DNA of 64,000 bases from Clostridium sp. (GCA_031275405.1 JAISOV010000006.1:62001-126000); one strand, 5' to 3'. Shown: positions 42,738-53,738, numbered from the stretch's first letter. Translations and numbers: made by a program. The notes: generated from the letters alone by a model not told the origin.

Positions 42738-42782
42738 CGCAGGGTCAGCTATCCCGTTTTACGAGAAAGGGTGGTCATAGCG

Positions 42783-43646
42783 ATGGAGCCAGCAGCAAAA
42801 AAATGGGGAATCAGCGCAAGTACGCTGAAACTGATCGCGATCTTTATGATGTTCCTTGACCACGTAGGCGCGGCAGTCGTAGCACGGCTGATTCGGGCCG
42901 CTCCCGTCATGCTTCCGCAAGGAACGGCGGAACTTCTGTCCAGGAACAGACTGCAGCCGCTCTATTGGTGTCTGCGTGTGGCCGGTCGGCCCGCGTTTCC
43001 GATGTTCTGCTTTTTACTGGTGGAAGGGTTCCAGAAAACCAAGGATGTAAAAAAATATGCTCTCCGCCTGGGACTGTTTGCCCTCCTGTCTGAGGTCCCT
43101 TTTGACCTGGCGATTTTCAATACTCCGTATACCCTCCAGCACCAGAATGTGTTTTTTACCTTGCTTGCGGGTCTGCTGACGCTGATCGCTCTCCGGGCGG
43201 TGGAGGAGCGCTGTAGGATAAGAGGCGACGAAGCTGTCGGCAGGCTGCCGGAAACCGGACAGGCTCCGGCAGCCGGGCAGCAGCCGGAGACCGGATGGGC
43301 TTCCAAAACCGCACAGCTGAAAAAAGTCGTTCTGAGCGGTTTCGTGATTCTGTTCGGGATGGCGGCGGCATGGTTTCTGAACACCGACTATTCCTGGGCG
43401 GGGGTGCTGGCCATCGTGGCGATGTATCTGTTCCGGAGGTTTCCTCTGTGGCAGCTGTCTGCCGGTGTCCTGGCGCTTCTGCTGCAATCCTGGATAGAGG
43501 GCGCGGCGCTTCTGGCGATTTTTCCCATACGTTTGTATAACGGGCGGAAAGGGATGAAGCTGAAATATTTCTTTTATGCCTTTTATCCCGCACATCTGCT
43601 GTTGCTATATGGAGCGAGCGTCCTGCTGGTTTTCGTCCGTATATGA
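42783..43646 (+). CDS. TraX family membrane protein
   Basis: 287 residues, about eight hydrophobic segments, with the TraX start KLIAIFMMFLDHVGA, RPAFPMFCFLLVEGFQKT and SEVPFDLAIF, HQNVFFTLLAG. TraX of F plasmid acetylates pilin, but chromosomal TraX proteins of Firmicutes are acyltransferase-like membrane proteins of unknown substrate. A Pro/Gly-rich cytoplasmic insert (about 168-198) contains two ETG(Q/W)A repeats. ATG 42783 follows AGAAAGGGTGG. Confidence 0.9.
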   Translation: MEPAAKKWGISASTLKLIAIFMMFLDHVGAAVVARLIRAAPVMLPQGTAELLSRNRLQPLYWCLRVAGRPAFPMFCFLLVEGFQKTKDVKKYALRLGLFALLSEVPFDLAIFNTPYTLQHQNVFFTLLAGLLTLIALRAVEERCRIRGDEAVGRLPETGQAPAAGQQPETGWASKTAQLKKVVLSGFVILFGMAAAWFLNTDYSWAGVLAIVAMYLFRRFPLWQLSAGVLALLLQSWIEGAALLAIFPIRLYNGRKGMKLKYFFYAFYPAHLLLLYGASVLLVFVRI

Positions 43647-43647
43647 T

Positions 43648-43692
43648 TACATTCAGCAAAAGCAGCTGACTACATTCAGCAAAAGCAGCTGA
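43648..43692. repeat. Two 23-bp-period units of the dispersed hairpin repeat
   Basis: TACATTCAGCAAAAGCAGCTGA at 43648-43669 and again at 43671-43692. Reverse-strand match to the units at 60.7 kb. Confidence 0.85.
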
Positions 43693-43847
43693 ATGGCTAT
43701 CCAATACAGGCGCATAAGTTTGCTTGCTTCTGGTATCCTATAACTATCCGACGATAGGCCGCGCCGTCCTCTGTTCGGCGGGCAGATTCACACGATGGGC
43801 AGAGCCGAACGGCGGGCAGATTTTCACGGTAGCAGAAAGGAAAATCC

Positions 43848-45284
43848 ATGAATGCAAAAGATATGTTAAAAGGAAACCCGGGGAAGTCGCTGTTTTTCTT
43901 TGCCCTGCCGATGATTTTAGGAAATCTGTTCCAGCAGTTTTATAATATGGCGGACAGTATCGTGGTGGGCCGCTTCGTAGGAGAAGAAGCTCTGGCGGCG
44001 GTGGGGGCGTCCTATTCCTTCACCACGGTCTTCATCATGGTCGCTATCGGGGGAGGCATCGGAGCCTCCGTACTGACCAGCCAGTATCTGGGCGCCGGAC
44101 AGTACGGGAAAATGCGTACTTCGATCTATACGGCGCTGACCGCTTTTTTAGGAATCAGCATTCTGCTGTCGGTTTTGGGTCTGTTTTTCAACCCGGCGAT
44201 CCTGACAGGCCTGAGGACGCCGAAAAATGTCATGGTACAGGCGGTTCTGTACCTGAACATTTATTTTGTCGGCTTGCCGTTTTTGTTTATGTATAATATC
44301 ATATCTTCCGTATTCAACGCCTTGGGAAAGTCCCATGTACCGCTGTATTTCCTGCTGTTTTCCTCGGTTCTGAATATCGGCTTGGATCTGTATATGGTCA
44401 TCGTCCTGGGAATGGGCGTGGCTGGGGTGGCCGTCGCGACGGTGGTGGCGCAGGGGGTTTCTGCGGCGGCTTCGTTTCTCCTCTTAAAGAAGACCCTTAG
44501 GCATTATCCGCAGGAGCCGCAGACGGAGGGGAAGAGGTTTCCGGCGCCGCCGCAGGCGGACGAGAACGGGTCTTGCGTATGGCCGCCGGAAAATGGCCGT
44601 GCCGTCCGTCCGTCTTTCCGGCGGTTCGATCCTTGCCTGCTCGGGAAAGCCGCCAAAATCGCCATCCCTTCGATCATTCAGCAGTCCATCGTCAGTATCG
44701 GAATGCTGCTGGTGCAGTCGGTGGTGAACAGTTTCGGCTCTTCCGTGCTGGCGGGGTATTCCGCCGGAATGCGGGTGGAATCCCTGTGTATCGTGCCGAT
44801 GATCGCCACGGGAAACGCGGTTTCCACTTTTACGGCACAGAACCTGGGAGCGCGTCAGCCGCAGCGGGTACGGGAGGGCTATCGGTTCGGCTGTCTCATG
44901 GTGCTTGGCTTTGAGGCGGTCATCTGCCTGACGCTGAACCTGTTCCACCGTTCCATCGCTTCGTCTTTTCTACAGGGAACGGCGGGTGGAGCGGCTTATG
45001 AGACGGCAAACAGCTACATGACGTTCCTTTCCTGGTTTTTCGTGCTGATCGGTCTGAAGTCCGCGACGGACGGCGTTCTTAGGGGCGCGGGGGATGTGGG
45101 CGTATACATGGCGGCCAATCTGGCGAACCTGAGCATCCGGGTGCTGGTCGCCAACCTCTGTGCGCCCATCTGGGGAGTACGGGCGGTCTGGTATGCGGTT
45201 CCCATGGGGTGGAGCGTCAACTTCCTGCTTTCTTTCTTATGGTTCCTTACTGGGCGATGGAGCAGGAAGAAACTGGTTTCGTAA
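43848..45284 (+). CDS. MATE family efflux transporter
   Basis: 478 residues, twelve hydrophobic segments in two similar halves. Typical MATE pieces: FALPMILGNLFQQFYNMADSIVVGRFVG (abridged NLFQQFYNMADSIVVGRF), GGGIGASVLTSQYLGA, IPSIIQQSIVSIGMLLVQ and TAQNLGA. Exports drugs or metabolites against Na+ or H+. The loop between halves is unusually long and Pro-rich (about 222-250). AGAAAGGAAA precedes the ATG. Confidence 0.95.
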   Translation: MNAKDMLKGNPGKSLFFFALPMILGNLFQQFYNMADSIVVGRFVGEEALAAVGASYSFTTVFIMVAIGGGIGASVLTSQYLGAGQYGKMRTSIYTALTAFLGISILLSVLGLFFNPAILTGLRTPKNVMVQAVLYLNIYFVGLPFLFMYNIISSVFNALGKSHVPLYFLLFSSVLNIGLDLYMVIVLGMGVAGVAVATVVAQGVSAAASFLLLKKTLRHYPQEPQTEGKRFPAPPQADENGSCVWPPENGRAVRPSFRRFDPCLLGKAAKIAIPSIIQQSIVSIGMLLVQSVVNSFGSSVLAGYSAGMRVESLCIVPMIATGNAVSTFTAQNLGARQPQRVREGYRFGCLMVLGFEAVICLTLNLFHRSIASSFLQGTAGGAAYETANSYMTFLSWFFVLIGLKSATDGVLRGAGDVGVYMAANLANLSIRVLVANLCAPIWGVRAVWYAVPMGWSVNFLLSFLWFLTGRWSRKKLVS

Positions 45285-45309
45285 GGAAAGCGGCGGAGAG
45301 GAAGGTGTC

Positions 45310-46482
45310 ATGGCGGGGAATGTGACGGATTATGTAAAAGAGTTCGGCAGCCGTCCTTTTTCGGACTTCCCCATGAACCATGTGGACAGCCTGGCGCTGT
45401 GCCAGCTGGCGTATCTGAAATTTGACGGACTGGTGCCGGGCGTCCGGGAAAGGAAACCTTGGGTCTTCCTTCGGGAACTGGCGCGGAACCCGGATTATGA
45501 CAGCCTGTTTTCGGATGAGCGCTATGCCGCGGAGAACCGCGCCTTACTGGAAGCCATGATGGACGGGGAACGGTACCGAGGGCTTCGCCTGAACGATTAT
45601 GTGAATCTGGTGGTGAAAGAGCAGGAAATGCAGTTTTCGGCGGTCACGTTTCTGTTAGAGGACGGAACTTGGTACGTCGCCTACCGGGGAACGGATGAAA
45701 CTATCGTGGGCTGGAAGGAGGCTTTCAACATGGCTTTCCTGTCGCCCACGCCGGGGCAGGAGTACAGCGTCAGGTACCTGAACATGGTCATGGGGCGGCT
45801 CGGGGTTCCTTTTTTCGTGGGCGGACATTCCAAAGGCGGGAATCTGGCGGTCTATGCCGCGATGAACTGTCTTGGGCAGATCCGGCGGCGGATTCGCGGA
45901 ATCTACAACATGGACGGGCCGGGCTTTCGCCCGGAAGCGCAAAAAAACGACCGGTATGAAAATATCCGGGAAAAAATCATCAAGATCGTGCCGCATTCTT
46001 CCTTGATCGGGAAACTGTTTGAGACGGGGGAACATTGCCTGGAGGTGGAAAGCAAGGCGTTTGCTCTGGCACAGCACAACCCCTATTCCTGGCAGATAGA
46101 GGGCGGGGCGTTCGTTCCGGCGCCGAAAGAGCAGAAGCGCGGTCTTGTGGAGCATACCGTAAACGCATGGCTTCTGACACGCAGCACGGAGCAGATGAAA
46201 GTGTTTGTGGACACCATGTATCAAGTCGTCTCGGCGGCCAAAGCGGAAGATCTGATAGAGTTCGCGGCCGACTGGCGGAAGAATCTTGGCATCGTCCGGG
46301 CGGCGCTCAAGACGGTAGACGAGCAGACCAGAAAAACCTTGCGGGAAACGCTCCGGTCTTTTCTGAAAATGGCAAGGCTCTGCATGAAGGAAGCGCTTAC
46401 CGATGGGAAACACCGACCGGAGGAGCCAGAAAAGCCGCTGAAACCAGAGAAGCCAGAAAAGCCAGAAGAGGTTTCCCCGTGA
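45310..46482 (+). CDS. DUF2974 alpha/beta-hydrolase-like protein
   Basis: 390 residues. Nucleophile elbow GGHSKGGNLAVYAAM (Ser), a preceding FAYRGTDETIVGWKEAFNM-like strand (YRGTDETIVGWKE) and DGPGF carry the lipase/DUF2974 pattern; the family is cytosolic and uncharacterised. The C-terminus ends in a PEKP repeat tail (KPLKPEKPEKPEE). Start ATG 45310 is chosen for GAGAGGAAGG just upstream and lies 25 bases after the MATE gene. Its last 86 bases overlap the convergent gene on the other strand. Confidence 0.85.
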   Translation: MAGNVTDYVKEFGSRPFSDFPMNHVDSLALCQLAYLKFDGLVPGVRERKPWVFLRELARNPDYDSLFSDERYAAENRALLEAMMDGERYRGLRLNDYVNLVVKEQEMQFSAVTFLLEDGTWYVAYRGTDETIVGWKEAFNMAFLSPTPGQEYSVRYLNMVMGRLGVPFFVGGHSKGGNLAVYAAMNCLGQIRRRIRGIYNMDGPGFRPEAQKNDRYENIREKIIKIVPHSSLIGKLFETGEHCLEVESKAFALAQHNPYSWQIEGGAFVPAPKEQKRGLVEHTVNAWLLTRSTEQMKVFVDTMYQVVSAAKAEDLIEFAADWRKNLGIVRAALKTVDEQTRKTLRETLRSFLKMARLCMKEALTDGKHRPEEPEKPLKPEKPEKPEEVSP

Positions 46483-47071
46483 CGCCAGTCTGCTCCGGAT
46501 CCAGGCGTTCCGGATGCCACTGCAGGCCGAAGACAGGAAGCGAGGCATGGCGGATGGCCTCGACACACTGATCCTGCGGACACCGGGCGGCGACCGTAAG
46601 ATCTTTGCCCAGAACGTGAAGTCCTTGGTGGTGGGCGCTGTTCACCCGCAGTTTCCTGCCATAAAGCGGTTCTAAAAACGACCCTTCGGTAACGGCGATC
46701 TCGTGGTACTGATCTTTTCCGATATACTGGTGGATGTCGGCGGTTGGGAGGTGCTGGGTGAGGGTGCCGCCGAAAGCGATGTTGATCAGCTGCATTCCCT
46801 TGCAGATCCCCATGACCGGAATCCTGTGACGTATGGCATATTCCAATGCCTGGAACTGTAAGACGTCCAGTTCCGTATCGATGTTGCGTGAGCCGCTGTC
46901 CGATTCCTGGAAAAAAGAGGGGTTTACGTCGCCGCCGCCCGGAAGCACCACTGCGTCACAAGAGGAAAGGATCCCGACGGAAAGAGTGGTGACGGGGGAG
47001 GCCGGAAGAAGCGAGAGGTAGTTTTCATAATTGGCGGTGTTTTTTCGGTACCCGATGACTGCAATTTTCAT
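46397..47071 (-). CDS. Gamma-glutamyl-gamma-aminobutyrate hydrolase-like (peptidase C26)
   Basis: 224 residues of the class-I glutamine amidotransferase fold: VVLPGGGDVNPSFF, nucleophile Cys in VMGICKGMQLIN, and His-Glu in LQWHPERL. PuuD-type enzymes cleave gamma-glutamyl-GABA in putrescine breakdown; other gamma-glutamyl substrates are possible. AGGAGAT lies just before the ATG at 47071. Its C-terminal 86 bases overlap the 3' end of the DUF2974 gene tail to tail. Confidence 0.9.
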   Translation of the reverse strand: MKIAVIGYRKNTANYENYLSLLPASPVTTLSVGILSSCDAVVLPGGGDVNPSFFQESDSGSRNIDTELDVLQFQALEYAIRHRIPVMGICKGMQLINIAFGGTLTQHLPTADIHQYIGKDQYHEIAVTEGSFLEPLYGRKLRVNSAHHQGLHVLGKDLTVAARCPQDQCVEAIRHASLPVFGLQWHPERLDPEQTGVTGKPLLAFLASLVSAAFLAPPVGVSHR

Positions 47072-47104
47072 GGAAAATATCTCCTGTCGAAGCGGCTGAA
47101 GCTG

Positions 47105-47149
47105 TCTGGCAAGAGCGGCCGGACACATTCAGCAAGAGCAGCTAAATGG
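47105..47149. repeat. Two degenerate 23-bp-period units
   Basis: GCAAGAGCGGCCGGACACATT at 47109 and GCAAGAGCAGCTAAATGG at 47132, 23 bases apart; same family as 43648 and 60707. Confidence 0.7.
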
Positions 47150-47236
47150 AAGAAATGAGCCATAAAAGCGTGTTTCTTATATATATATGCTATTGTTGGC
47201 AAAGAATGACCAGTAAAAATCAGCAATTTTTATCTT

Positions 47237-47254
47237 CCTTTTTCTAGAAAAAGG
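47237..47254. repeat. 18-bp perfect palindrome CCTTTTTCTAGAAAAAGG
   Basis: Lies in the 295-bp space between the divergently transcribed amidotransferase-like gene and the ATP synthase operon, 113 bases before atpB. Could be an operator or a bidirectional terminator. Confidence 0.6.
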
Positions 47255-47366
47255 GCGTAAAATACACTAGATTAGGGGGGAACTTGTTGCTGTTCGGCAG
47301 GGTCAGCCGGAAACAGTAACATCTGGAATCTGTTAAGATACAGCAAAGAGGAAAGGAAGTGAGGAA

Positions 47367-48053
47367 ATGGAGCGTCTGACGGAGCGGCTGACGGAGGAAC
47401 TGAACTGTAATACGGTTTTCACCATCCCGATAGGGAAAGGGATCCCCATCGCGGAATCGGTGGTGATCACTTGGGTGATCATAGGCGCCGTGCTGCTTCT
47501 GTCTTTGTTTCTGACCAGAAACCTGAAAGTGACCGATCCAGGCAGGAGACAGCTGGTGGCGGAAACCCTCGTCATGAAGCTGGAGCGTTTTGTGACCGAC
47601 ATGACGGGGGAAGATGGAAAAAGCTATGTGCCGTATCTGGCGAGCGTCCTCGTGTTCCTGGTGATTTCCAATCTGGCGGGCCTGTTCGGGATGAAGCCGC
47701 CCACGAAAGACCTGAACGTGACGGCGGCTCTGGCGATCATGAGCATCGTGCTGATCGAGTTTGCCGCCGTCCGCCGGAAAGGGTTCCGGCGGTGGCTGAA
47801 ATCCTTTACGGAGCCGGTCGCCCTCGTCACCCCGTTCAATATTCTGGAGGTATTCATTCGTCCGCTGTCGCTCTGTATGCGGCTGTTCGGCAACGTTCTC
47901 GGGAGCTTTATCATCATGGAGCTGATCAAGATGGTGATACCGGTGCTTGTGCCGCTTCCTTTCAGCTTTTATTTCGATATTTTTGACGGCTTGATACAAG
48001 CCTATGTGTTCGTGTTCCTGACCTCCCTGTTCTTGAGGGAAGCAATCGCATGA
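47367..48053 (+). CDS. atpB: ATP synthase F0 subunit a
   Basis: 228 residues, five to six hydrophobic segments. The essential Arg is in FIRPLSLCMRLFGNVLGS, and SLFLREAIA ends the protein. Subunit a forms the proton half-channels against the c ring in the membrane. AGGAAG precedes ATG 47367. First gene of the operon; no atpI precedes it. Confidence 0.96.
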   Translation: MERLTERLTEELNCNTVFTIPIGKGIPIAESVVITWVIIGAVLLLSLFLTRNLKVTDPGRRQLVAETLVMKLERFVTDMTGEDGKSYVPYLASVLVFLVISNLAGLFGMKPPTKDLNVTAALAIMSIVLIEFAAVRRKGFRRWLKSFTEPVALVTPFNILEVFIRPLSLCMRLFGNVLGSFIIMELIKMVIPVLVPLPFSFYFDIFDGLIQAYVFVFLTSLFLREAIA

Positions 48054-48159
48054 ATCAGTAACGCCAAAGCCGGACATGGCGCGACCGGACTCTCGGTTGC
48101 GGCTCGGCTGAACCAGTCGCGCAAAAACCAAGCCGCAGGGCGGCGGAACGGAGGAAAAT

Positions 48160-48381
48160 ATGAGCGTAGTAGCAATAGGTGCGGGGATTGCCGCGCTGGC
48201 AGGGATCGGAGCGGGGATCGGGATCGGGATCGCCACAGGCAAGGCGGCGGAAGCGGTGGCAAGGCAGCCGGAAGCGGAGTCGAAGATCCTGAAAATGCTG
48301 ATGATGGGCGGCGCCTTGGCGGAAGCCACTGCCATTTATGGCCTGATCGTCGCTATCATGGTCATTTTCTTCTTACAGTGA
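48160..48381 (+). CDS. atpE: ATP synthase F0 subunit c
   Basis: 73 residues forming a helical hairpin: Gly-rich [24 protein letters not shown] with the ARQPE polar loop, then [12 protein letters not shown] with the ion-carrying Glu. Na+-type rings have Gln in helix 1 and Glu-Ser in helix 2; here Ile and Glu-Ala stand at these positions, so a proton ring is predicted. GGAGG precedes the ATG. Confidence 0.96.
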   Translation: MSVVAIGAGIAALAGIGAGIGIGIATGKAAEAVARQPEAESKILKMLMMGGALAEATAIYGLIVAIMVIFFLQ

Positions 48382-48394
48382 CAAAATTTGTCCC

Positions 48395-48438
48395 TGCTCG
48401 GCAAGTACAGCTGAACACATTCAGCAAGTACAGCTGAA
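48395..48438. repeat. Two 23-bp-period units between atpE and atpF
   Basis: GCAAGTACAGCTGA at 48401 and 48424, 23 bases apart; CATTCAGC-AAGTACA-GCTGAATG forms an 8-bp hairpin. Inside the ATP synthase operon, so it may tune atpE versus atpF expression. Confidence 0.85.
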
Positions 48439-48475
48439 TGGAACCAAAATTTTTCAAATCGGAGGAACACTGGGA

Positions 48476-48961
48476 ATGTTACGACTGGATCTGAATTTAG
48501 TGTGGACGATGGTGAATCTGCTGCTCCTGTTTTTTCTGGTCAAAAGATTCTTGTTCCGCCCCATCCACAAGATTTTAGAAGCAAGGCAAGCGGAGATCGA
48601 CAGGCAGTACGCGGACGCGAAGACCACACAGGAGAGCGCCCAAATTCTGAAACGGCAGTATGAAACGGCCATGGCGGACGTCGCTGCGGAAGAAGAAACC
48701 GTGATCAGCGAAGCGAAGACGAAAGCGGAAAGAGAGTATATCCATATTCTAGAAGAAGCGGAAGGAAAAGCGCATCAGATCCTGGCGGAAGCGGAAGAGG
48801 CGGCAGACAGGGAATGGGAAAAACGGATGCAGCAGGCGAAAGAAGAGCTTGCGGATCTGGTGGTGAGCGCCGTCACCAAGGTGGTGTACAGCAACGCCGG
48901 GGAGATGGTGGATCAGGACTTATACGGCCGGTTCCTTGCCGGGACAGGAGAGGGTTCATGA
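48476..48961 (+). CDS. atpF: ATP synthase F0 subunit b
   Basis: 161 residues: one N-terminal membrane helix (LVWTMVNLLLLFFLVKRFLF) and a long Ala/Glu-rich coiled coil (AKTTQESAQILKRQYETAMADVA and on) forming the peripheral stalk. Ends in an ATGA overlap with the atpA fusion gene. No separate delta gene (atpH) lies between. Confidence 0.95.
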   Translation: MLRLDLNLVWTMVNLLLLFFLVKRFLFRPIHKILEARQAEIDRQYADAKTTQESAQILKRQYETAMADVAAEEETVISEAKTKAEREYIHILEEAEGKAHQILAEAEEAADREWEKRMQQAKEELADLVVSAVTKVVYSNAGEMVDQDLYGRFLAGTGEGS

Positions 48962-50799
48962 CAGACGGATCGGCCAGGAACGGCGAATTCAGGGCAAAGC
49001 TTTCCTATGTGACCTCGCCCGCGCCGGAGCAGCTGGAGGGGATCCGCTCTTTTATTGCTCAGAAATATGGACACGCGGCGACGGATTTGGAGATGGCGGA
49101 GGACGTTTCCCTCGGAAACGGCTTCATCCTGCAAGTAGGGAACGACGTTTACGACTGGAGCGCACAGGGAAGGATCCGTCAGCTGGAAGAAAGGCTGGAT
49201 CATTTCAAGAAAAATCCTCCGGAAAAAACATGGAAGGAGAGCATTCCGCAGAACCTGATCTCCATCCTGAAGAGCGAGATCGAGGAATTTCATCTGGAAA
49301 CGAAAAGCCAGGAAGTGGGAACGGTGAACTGGGCGGGAGACGGGATCGTCAACGTGAGCGGCATCGACCATGCGGTCTACGGGGAAATCATCCTGTTCGA
49401 TTCCGGGGTGAAGGGCATGGTTCAGGACATCCGGCGTGAAGAGATCGGCTGTATCCTGTTCGGCGGGGAAAAAGACATCCGGGAAGGCAGCCGGGCGGTG
49501 CGCACGGGAAAAAGAGCCGGGATCCCGGTCGGCGAGGAATTTTTAGGCAGGGTCGTCAACGCTCTGGGGTCGCCCTTAGACGCTGCCGGGCCGATTCGAG
49601 AAAAGGGATATTATCCCATAGAAGGACCCGCGCCGTCTATCGTGGAACGAGAATCGGTGGGGGTTCCCTTGGAAACGGGGATTCTGGCGATTGACTCTAT
49701 GTTCCCTATCGGCAGGGGGCAGAGGGAGCTGATCATCGGCGACCGGCAGACAGGAAAGACCGCCATCGCCATAGACACGATCCTGAATCAGAAAGACAAA
49801 GATGTCGTCTGCATTTACGTGGCAATCGGGCAGAAGGCTTCCGCCGTCGCGAAACTAGTGAACAGCCTGAAACAAAAAGGCGCGCTGGAATATACGGCCG
49901 TCCTGTCGGCTCCCGCCGGCGACTCGGCGACGTTGCAGTATGTCGCCCCATATTCCGGTACCGCGCTTGCGGAATATTTCATGCACCAAGGAAAAGATGT
50001 GCTGATCGTCTATGACGACCTGTCCAAGCACGCGGTGGCCTACCGGGCGTTGTCGCTGCTGCTGGAGAGGTCGCCGGGGCGGGAAGCTTATCCGGGAGAT
50101 GTCTTCTATCTCCATTCCAGGCTGCTGGAGCGCTCTGCCCGGCTCAGCAAGGAAAAGGGCGGCGGCTCCATTACGGCGCTGCCCATTATCGAAACCCAGG
50201 ACGGGGATGTGTCCGCCTATATCCCGACCAACGTGATTTCTATTACGGACGGGCAGATTTTTCTGGAAACGGAGCTGTTTTTTGCCGGAATGCGTCCCGC
50301 CGTGAACGTGGGACTGTCGGTTTCGAGGGTGGGCGGAGCCGCCCAGACCAAGGCCATGAAGAAAGCGGCGGGGAGTATCCGCATTGACCTGGCGCAGTTT
50401 CGGGAGACGGAGGTCTTCACCCAGTTTTCCGCCGATCTGGATCCGGCGACCAAGGAGCAGCTGCAGTACGGACACGCGCTGACGGAACTGCTCAAACAGC
50501 CTCTGGGGAAGCCCCTTTCCCTGAAAGAACAGGTGATTACCCTGTGCGCGGCCAAAGGAAAGGTCATGATGTCGGTTCCACGCAAACAGATCAAGGAGTT
50601 TCAGATGGCGCTGCTTGCCTATATGGAAAAGCGGCATCCGGACATCGGCAAACAGATCGAGCTGTACAAGGATCTGGATGAGGAACTGGCACGGAGCATC
50701 GTGGAGGCCGCGAAGGAGTACGCGTCCGGAATGTACGCCACCAAGACGGCTGCGTCCACAGGGGACGCGCCCGCCTTGGCGGCGACGTCTGCTGGATAG
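48958..50799 (+). CDS. atpA: ATP synthase F1 alpha subunit with N-terminal delta-like domain
   Basis: 613 residues, about 105 longer than normal alpha. Residues 10-80 match the C-terminal domain of the delta subunit (OSCP): APEQLEGIRSFIAQKYG followed by GNGFILQVGNDVYDWSAQGR, the counterpart of the delta pattern G-x(5)-GD-x-V-x-D-x-S-x(2)-GR-L. Alpha proper begins near residue 97 (IPQNLISILKSEIEEF), with P-loop GDRQTGKTAIA and the arginine finger region SVSRVGGAAQ. The operon has no atpH, so this fusion probably links the b stalk to F1 directly. The N-terminal helical half of delta is absent. Translation is coupled to atpF. Confidence 0.9.
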   Translation: MTDGSARNGEFRAKLSYVTSPAPEQLEGIRSFIAQKYGHAATDLEMAEDVSLGNGFILQVGNDVYDWSAQGRIRQLEERLDHFKKNPPEKTWKESIPQNLISILKSEIEEFHLETKSQEVGTVNWAGDGIVNVSGIDHAVYGEIILFDSGVKGMVQDIRREEIGCILFGGEKDIREGSRAVRTGKRAGIPVGEEFLGRVVNALGSPLDAAGPIREKGYYPIEGPAPSIVERESVGVPLETGILAIDSMFPIGRGQRELIIGDRQTGKTAIAIDTILNQKDKDVVCIYVAIGQKASAVAKLVNSLKQKGALEYTAVLSAPAGDSATLQYVAPYSGTALAEYFMHQGKDVLIVYDDLSKHAVAYRALSLLLERSPGREAYPGDVFYLHSRLLERSARLSKEKGGGSITALPIIETQDGDVSAYIPTNVISITDGQIFLETELFFAGMRPAVNVGLSVSRVGGAAQTKAMKKAAGSIRIDLAQFRETEVFTQFSADLDPATKEQLQYGHALTELLKQPLGKPLSLKEQVITLCAAKGKVMMSVPRKQIKEFQMALLAYMEKRHPDIGKQIELYKDLDEELARSIVEAAKEYASGMYATKTAASTGDAPALAATSAG

Positions 50800-50815
50800 A
50801 AGGGGGAACCGTTTT

Positions 50816-51733
50816 ATGCCGAATGCGCGTGAGATCCAGAGCAGGATCCGGAGTGTGCAGGATACGATGAAAATTACCAACGCGATGTACCTGATTTCCT
50901 CCACGAAACTGCGCAAAGCCAGAGTGAAGCAGGAGGAAAGCAAGACACATTTTTATACGCTCCGCGCCATGCTGGATCATATCCTGCGCCATATCCCGGA
51001 GACCGAGAATCAGTATCTGGATATGCGGGAGAAAAAATCCCGGTCAGAACGTGTCGGCGGTTATCTCGTCATCACAGCGGACAAAGGACTGGCCGGCGCT
51101 TACAATTACGACGTGCTGAAGCTGGCAAAGGAGCAGATGGAGCAGGCGGGCAAGACCAAGCTGTTTGTAGTGGGGGAGTCCGGGCGACAGTATTTTACGG
51201 CGAAAGGCGTCCCCATTGACGAGCATTTTCATTATACCGCACAAAATCCCACGCTTCACCGCGCACGCATCATCAGCGCGGCGGTGCTGGATCAGTTTCT
51301 GACGGGCGAGCTGGACGAGGTCTACCTGATTTATACCCGTATGAAGAACAGCCTGTCCATGGAGCCGGAGGCGTTCAGGCTCTTGCCGATGAAGCGGCAG
51401 GAAATAGAGCTGAAAGAACTCAAAGACGAGCTGTACATGCAGCCCAACCCGAAAGCGGTACTGGACAACATTGTGCCGGACGCGATCCGGGGCTACATTT
51501 ACGGGGCGTTGGTGGAATCCTACTGCTGCGAGCAAAATTCCCGTATGATGGCAATGGAAGCGGCCAACAAGAGCGCGAAGGAAATGATCCGCAGCCTGTC
51601 CATGGAATACAACCGGATCCGCCAGGCCATGATCACGCAGGAAATCACCGAAGTCGTGGCGGGCGCCAAGGCGCAGAAACGCAAAAAGCAGAAAAAGAAG
51701 CGGGAAGCTAGGCCCATGAGCGCGGGCGGATAG
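50816..51733 (+). CDS. atpG: ATP synthase F1 gamma subunit
   Basis: 305 residues. N- and C-terminal helices form the rotor shaft: REIQSRIRSVQDTMKITNAMYLISSTKLRKA (abridged IQSRIRSVQDTMKITNAM) and MEAANKSAKEMI...NRIRQAMITQEITEVVAGA. ITADKGLAGAYN is the conserved Rossmann strand. The Lys-rich tail (QKRKKQKKKREARP) is longer than usual. AGGGGGAA lies just before ATG 50816. Confidence 0.95.
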   Translation: MPNAREIQSRIRSVQDTMKITNAMYLISSTKLRKARVKQEESKTHFYTLRAMLDHILRHIPETENQYLDMREKKSRSERVGGYLVITADKGLAGAYNYDVLKLAKEQMEQAGKTKLFVVGESGRQYFTAKGVPIDEHFHYTAQNPTLHRARIISAAVLDQFLTGELDEVYLIYTRMKNSLSMEPEAFRLLPMKRQEIELKELKDELYMQPNPKAVLDNIVPDAIRGYIYGALVESYCCEQNSRMMAMEAANKSAKEMIRSLSMEYNRIRQAMITQEITEVVAGAKAQKRKKQKKKREARPMSAGG

Positions 51734-53697
<1,964 letters not shown>

Positions 53698-53709
53698 TCC
53701 CCTTTTCCC

Positions 53710-53738
53710 TTGACAGCCGCCGGGGAAAAAGATACAAT
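53710..53738 (+). promoter_or_regulatory. SigA-type promoter of leuS
   Basis: TTGACA at 53710-53715, 17-base spacer, TACAAT at 53733-53738; a near-consensus promoter 111 bases before the start. Confidence 0.85.

Larger units (their letters stand above)
42378..42782. other. Right edge of the cluster: promoter, 94-bp repeats, traX leader
   Basis: Contains a promoter (42412-42440), three and a fraction tandem 94-bp units, and the traX ribosome site. A small hairpin CACC-TGTCCAA-GGTG lies at 42383-42397. No gene otherwise; minus-strand open frames here are repeat translations. Confidence 0.7.
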
